NCBI GenBank assembly: GCA_016210705.1
Contig: JACQTR010000129.1
Coordinates: forward strand, 1-9,252
DNA length: 9,252 nt
Reading direction: 5' to 3'
Source of the DNA: Chloroflexota bacterium
Lineage (GTDB): Bacteria; Chloroflexota; Dehalococcoidia; JACQTR01
Shown here piece by piece: positions 6,384 to 9,252 of the stretch (position 1 is its first letter; each line of letters opens with the position of its first letter). Made by a program: the position numbers and the translations under genes. The notes beneath the pieces were generated by a model that was given only the letters and a program-made list of their open reading frames with translations, was not told the DNA's origin and did no database searches.

Positions 6384-7448
6384 TTAGGTAGCTAAAGGAT
6401 GTTGCCGCAGCACCCGGATTAAGCCCTTAGCCAAGGAGCGAGTCATGCCAACAAAGGTTATCAGCCAAACCGATAAAGCTACGTAAATGAAATAGCGGGG
6501 GATAACATTCAGAAATTGCAAATCCATTGCGCTGGCCATTTGGAATGTGGAAACGGTATACATACCTAAAGGGAAGACTGCTCCCCAATATAATGGGTCG
6601 TAGGCCAAAGGAAACCTCTTATAAACGTGTCGCCAGATGGCCAAGATGCCAAGCATAGGAATCCACCAGGTCCCTGTTGCCCAATAGAAGACAGTGAAAC
6701 CTTTAAGGAAAGGTAGGAGGGAGTTCAGGAAGGGAGCATGCGGAGTATTTATTATCAATGCAGCTCCGGCCAGCGTAGATATAGCCATGGCACCCATGTT
6801 GATCCAATAGGGAGGTGCAAGGTCACTGGGCAGGAACTTGAAAAAAGTGTAACGATAGAAAATGAGGGAAATCATCCAGATGTAGAGCATACCACCCCAC
6901 AACCACATAGACAAAGCCACATAGTTTACCTCGAGTCGAAAGGGCTGTTCCCAGTGCGCAGCTAAAAGTGTACTTAGTACTGCTATTGACTGGGTAGCCA
7001 CGACAGCAAGCAGCCATGCCCCGGTGATTCCTTCAGCAAGAGGTGGCTTATCTTCTTTTATGGTAAAAGCAGCAAAAATCAGATAGGTCAGGAAAACCCA
7101 AAGGGCGATTCCCAGGGCCCATAGAAGTGCCGCCACCTGGTAATCGCCGGATATTATTATGAATTGGCTACCAAGCACACATGTGCCAGCCACTTTAGTG
7201 AAAAAGCCCGGGCCGCGTTGATGGTCTATCAAGTCCCTTGTGAAAAAGCGAGGGTACCAAATAAAACGGAAAATGGTCAAGAGCCAAAGGATGGGGTAGG
7301 CTGCAATGTTTAACCAGAATAATCCGACCGCGATGAACCTCATCCCTTGTAGGTCGGCGGCGATGGAAACGATTCCGGTCGCCATCACTAGGGCAAAATA
7401 AGAGGGCGATAGATCTTTGACCGCTGTTCTTACGACAGCCGAGAGCAA
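6384..7448 (-). CDS. TehA/SLAC1-family anion channel or transporter (tellurite resistance/C4-dicarboxylate type)
   Basis: A 354-residue membrane protein of about ten hydrophobic helices, the size and topology of the TehA/Mae1/SLAC1 (TDT) family. SPSYFALVMATGIVSIA (residues 14-30) is the family's typical first helix. INMGAMAISTLAGAALI (216-232) and TGTWWIPMLGILAIW (258-272) are other recognisable helices. Family members move anions or weak acids: plant SLAC1 conducts chloride and nitrate, Mae1 moves malate, and TehA was named from tellurite resistance. Lying directly after narI-narK, a role with nitrate, nitrite or an organic acid is plausible but inferred. The start is TTG at 7448 with a modest AGAAGA ribosome site about six bases upstream. 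An in-frame TAG at 7475-7473 blocks extension. An extended -10 promoter and an 11-bp direct repeat precede it, so it probably has its own control besides read-through from narK, 71 bases away. Confidence 0.86.
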   Translation of the reverse strand: MLSAVVRTAVKDLSPSYFALVMATGIVSIAADLQGMRFIAVGLFWLNIAAYPILWLLTIFRFIWYPRFFTRDLIDHQRGPGFFTKVAGTCVLGSQFIIISGDYQVAALLWALGIALWVFLTYLIFAAFTIKEDKPPLAEGITGAWLLAVVATQSIAVLSTLLAAHWEQPFRLEVNYVALSMWLWGGMLYIWMISLIFYRYTFFKFLPSDLAPPYWINMGAMAISTLAGAALIINTPHAPFLNSLLPFLKGFTVFYWATGTWWIPMLGILAIWRHVYKRFPLAYDPLYWGAVFPLGMYTVSTFQMASAMDLQFLNVIPRYFIYVALSVWLITFVGMTRSLAKGLIRVLRQHPLAT

Positions 7449-7463
7449 GTTTATTCTTCTATT

Positions 7464-7488
7464 GGTATGATGCTAAAGGTATGATGCT
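7464..7488. repeat. Perfect 11-bp tandem direct repeat in the TehA-like gene leader
   Basis: GGTATGATGCT occurs at 7464-7474 and 7478-7488, separated by AAA (period 14 bp). On the coding strand it reads AGCATCATACC, once from about +6 relative to the predicted transcription start and once ending about 15 bases before the TTG start codon. It is a candidate operator or leader element for the downstream gene. It does not match the NarL heptamer or an FNR site. Confidence 0.5.
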
Positions 7489-7499
7489 CATTCATACAT

Positions 7500-7508
7500 A
7501 GTATATCA
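7500..7508 (-). promoter_or_regulatory. Extended -10 promoter candidate for the TehA-like gene
   Basis: On the minus strand TGaTATACT (7508-7500): a TGn extension plus TATACT, five of six matches to the -10 consensus, with no good -35 box. It lies 11 bases downstream of the narK stop. Predicted start is near 7493, leaving a leader of about 45 bases that holds both copies of the direct repeat. Confidence 0.4.
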
Positions 7509-7519
7509 CTTGGCTAAAA

Positions 7520-9052
7520 TTAATGCGTTGGCATCCTTTGGTATGGTACTTTTCTAACCGTCTCCTCTACAGCCTCGCTGATTTGGGAAGGGGTTTCCCT
7601 TCCCTCCATTCTTCGGATGACCAGATGCATCCAGACCAGAGAGGCCAGAGCCACAAGGGCGAGAAAAATCCAGGTAACGCTCCATATACCCGTGAGCCTA
7701 AGCAAGTAGCCAAAGATAATGGGGCTGAAAAATCCTCCTAAGGCACCCAAGACCCCGACGAGGCCACCCACCACGCCCACGCTTGTCGGAAAATAATCTG
7801 CGACATGTTTGAAAACCGCCGCCGTACCTATCCCTAGCAAGATGCCAAAGATAAAAATGAGCCCAGTAAAGATCCATATATTGGCCTGAAAATAAACGTG
7901 GGTGTTGCCACGCGCAATAAGCTGCCCCTTTTCCACTACGTCACCTACTTCGACCAAAGGCTCCTGGAAAGATGAAACGATGGGGAAAACAAGCAGGAGT
8001 TCTCGTCTGTCGTTATGAAGCCCTCTGATATTCTCTACCTGACGTAACTTATACTGTTGGTCATCTAATACGATTTCACCCGAAGAGACCGCGGTTACCA
8101 TTCCAGCCTTCTTAGCTGAAACACCATCTCCAGGCAATGAAACCTCCATTCGGGGTATCAGAAGAAGAACCAAACAGACAAGTCCAGCGCCTAGCACAAT
8201 GTACATAAGAACCCGGGCACCCCATTTGTCCGCTAACCATCCCCCCAAGGCTCGTATTAGGCCGGCTGGCAGGCTAAAAAAAGCGGCGATAAAACCGGCC
8301 GTGGTAACGCTCATGGCGTACACATTCACATAATAAGGTATAAGCCACATGGACAAACCCACAAACCCGCCAAAAGCGAAAAAGTAATACAAGCCGAATC
8401 GCCAGACCCGAGGATTTTTGAGAGGAGCGAGACGCTGCGAAAAGGTACGCTTTAAACCTTGTTCCGCTGTTTTGCCAGGTGCCAATAAGAAAAAGAGGAC
8501 AGCAATGAACGTTAAAGCGAGGGCATATATTTTGGGGAGGGCCCGCCACCCATCCAGATTGGCACCTTGATCGGTAACTATGTTTAAGATTACGGGTGCC
8601 CCCATGCTGGTCATTGCTGCCCCTATGTTGCCCATGCCAAAGAGGCCTAGGGCTGTGCCCTGACGTTCTCTCTTAAACCATAGAGATACATAAGCTACAC
8701 CCACAGCAAAGGAAGCGCCACTAAGCCCGAAACCCAAACCCAACAAAAGGAATTCAGAATATGTAGAAGCATAACTTACCAAATACATCGGCACCGCGGC
8801 AGCTATCATCACCAGCGGGAAAGTGATGCGGCCCCCGTACCTGTCGGTAAGCATACCCACAGGAAGGCGCAAAACCGCTCCAGTGAGCACCGGAATGCCG
8901 ATAAGCCATCCCATCTCTGCCATATCCCAATGGAAAACGCCTTTATCCACCAGGAAAGTAACAAGCACACCGTTCATCAACCAGGCGGCGAAGCACACTG
9001 TAAAGGCTAGAACACTCATCACCAGAGCTCGAAGTGGGCGAGTATCAGCCAT
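7520..9052 (-). CDS. narK: NarK-type nitrate/nitrite transporter (MFS, NNP family) with soluble insertion
   Basis: A 510-residue major facilitator of 12 predicted helices. The NNP signature appears twice: GLFGMGNIGAA (136-146, TM5) and GGLVGVLGALGGF (429-441, TM11). The substrate-binding arginines correspond to Arg62 (LRLPVGML, TM2) and Arg267 (LIRALGGW, TM8), by analogy with Arg89 and Arg305 of E. coli NarK. MFS loop motifs DRYGGR (70-75) and DKWGAR (275-280) are present. It imports nitrate and/or exchanges it for nitrite across the cytoplasmic membrane. Unusual is a hydrophilic stretch of about 87 residues (302-388) between TM9 and TM10, predicted outside, which makes the protein longer than most NarK proteins (about 430-470). 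It contains EPLVEVGDVVEKGQLIARG (364-382), like a lipoyl/HlyD hammerhead. ATG at 9052 has AAGGAGG nine bases upstream. It starts 36 bases after narI, so it belongs to the nar operon. Confidence 0.94.
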   Translation of the reverse strand: MADTRPLRALVMSVLAFTVCFAAWLMNGVLVTFLVDKGVFHWDMAEMGWLIGIPVLTGAVLRLPVGMLTDRYGGRITFPLVMIAAAVPMYLVSYASTYSEFLLLGLGFGLSGASFAVGVAYVSLWFKRERQGTALGLFGMGNIGAAMTSMGAPVILNIVTDQGANLDGWRALPKIYALALTFIAVLFFLLAPGKTAEQGLKRTFSQRLAPLKNPRVWRFGLYYFFAFGGFVGLSMWLIPYYVNVYAMSVTTAGFIAAFFSLPAGLIRALGGWLADKWGARVLMYIVLGAGLVCLVLLLIPRMEVSLPGDGVSAKKAGMVTAVSSGEIVLDDQQYKLRQVENIRGLHNDRRELLLVFPIVSSFQEPLVEVGDVVEKGQLIARGNTHVYFQANIWIFTGLIFIFGILLGIGTAAVFKHVADYFPTSVGVVGGLVGVLGALGGFFSPIIFGYLLRLTGIWSVTWIFLALVALASLVWMHLVIRRMEGRETPSQISEAVEETVRKVPYQRMPTH

Positions 9053-9088
9053 GGGAATGCGCCTCCTTATTATGTTTGAGTTGTGGAA

Positions 9089-9252
9089 CTATTGTCTGCT
9101 GGCGCGCGCCCGTCGGTTCCAGATTACCACTTGATAGGGTCGCCATAGATAAGTGATGGGAAAGGTAACTAGGTGCACTAAGCGGGTAAAGGGGAAAAGG
9201 GCGATGATAAGAAAGCCGCCTAGCATATGGCTTTTCACCGCCCAGGGTAGTG
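9089..9252 (-). CDS. narI: Respiratory nitrate reductase gamma subunit, C-terminal part (NarI)
   Basis: The frame is open from the right edge of the window to a TAG at 9091-9089 and encodes the last 53 residues of NarI; the 5' part lies outside. The fragment holds the last helix with two histidines, in KSHML (fragment residue 8) and RLVHLV (residue 26). They are 18 apart, the same spacing as haem b ligands His187 and His205 of E. coli NarI. FPFTRLVH and WRPYQVV are strong NarI signatures. NarI is the membrane di-haem b subunit that oxidises quinol and feeds electrons to NarGH. narK follows 36 bases downstream with an excellent ribosome site. narG, narH and narJ are expected beyond the right edge, which is inference. 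Confidence 0.93.
   Translation of the reverse strand, partial: LPWAVKSHMLGGFLIIALFPFTRLVHLVTFPITYLWRPYQVVIWNRRARASRQ

Noticed and set aside
7464..7488. Reading the 11-bp repeat as a NarL or FNR site
   Set aside because: It does not match the TACYYMT heptamer or the TTGAT-N4-ATCAA dyad on either strand.
8823..9134. Plus-strand 103-codon frame over the narK start and narI end
   Set aside because: It is the antisense shadow of two well-supported genes, and its ribosome context is poor.
1..9252. CRISPR array, tRNA/rRNA gene, insertion sequence or prophage segment
   Set aside because: I found no regularly spaced repeats, no cloverleaf-like sequence, no transposase motifs and no terminal inverted repeats on either strand by eye.

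Overview
The window reads like a chromosomal segment of an anaerobic or facultatively nitrate-respiring bacterium, most plausibly a member of the Chloroflexota. That assignment is an inference. It rests on the membrane GT-C glycosyltransferase with long C-terminal beta-rich repeats, a style common in Chloroflexota. It also rests on a tiny Cys-rich protein of a kind I associate with that phylum, and on the mix of a Nar-type nitrate reductase with a phosphotriesterase-like hydrolase. Base composition is close to balanced, Shine-Dalgarno sites are strong (AAAGGAGG type) before several genes, and two genes appear to use TTG starts. There are no RNA genes, insertion sequences or CRISPR arrays that I can see.

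Layout. (1) 97-1167: a short histidine kinase without a visible sensor region (+) faces a receiver-only response regulator (-). The regulator has a near-consensus promoter so close to the gene that its mRNA would be almost leaderless. (2) 1299-2811: a minus-strand pair, a nitroreductase-family flavoprotein followed by a phosphotriesterase/lactonase-like metallohydrolase with a complete metal-ligand set. (3) 3080-5401: a 773-residue plus-strand polytopic GT-C glycosyltransferase with two tandem extracytoplasmic beta domains. (4) 5452-6340: a minus-strand unit with its own promoter, an unusual leader carrying two mini-ORFs, a lipoprotein with a His-rich GHVHF-type motif, and a 59-residue Cys-rich protein that is easy to miss. 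(5) 6384-9252: the 3' end of a nitrate respiration operon on the minus strand: the C-terminus of NarI, then a NarK-type nitrate/nitrite transporter, then a TehA/SLAC1-type anion channel or transporter with its own probable promoter and a perfect 11-bp direct repeat in its leader.

How it fits together. NarI (haem b quinol oxidase subunit) and NarK (nitrate/nitrite transport) are standard partners. The TehA/SLAC1-like protein next to them could move nitrate, nitrite or another anion, but that is inferred from position. The most unusual protein feature is an ~87-residue soluble insertion in NarK between its predicted TM9 and TM10. It contains a segment resembling a biotinyl/lipoyl (HlyD-type) beta-hammerhead. 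The remaining genes (two-component proteins, hydrolase/flavoprotein pair, glycosyltransferase, lipoprotein unit) look like independent transcription units with no shown functional link to nitrate respiration.
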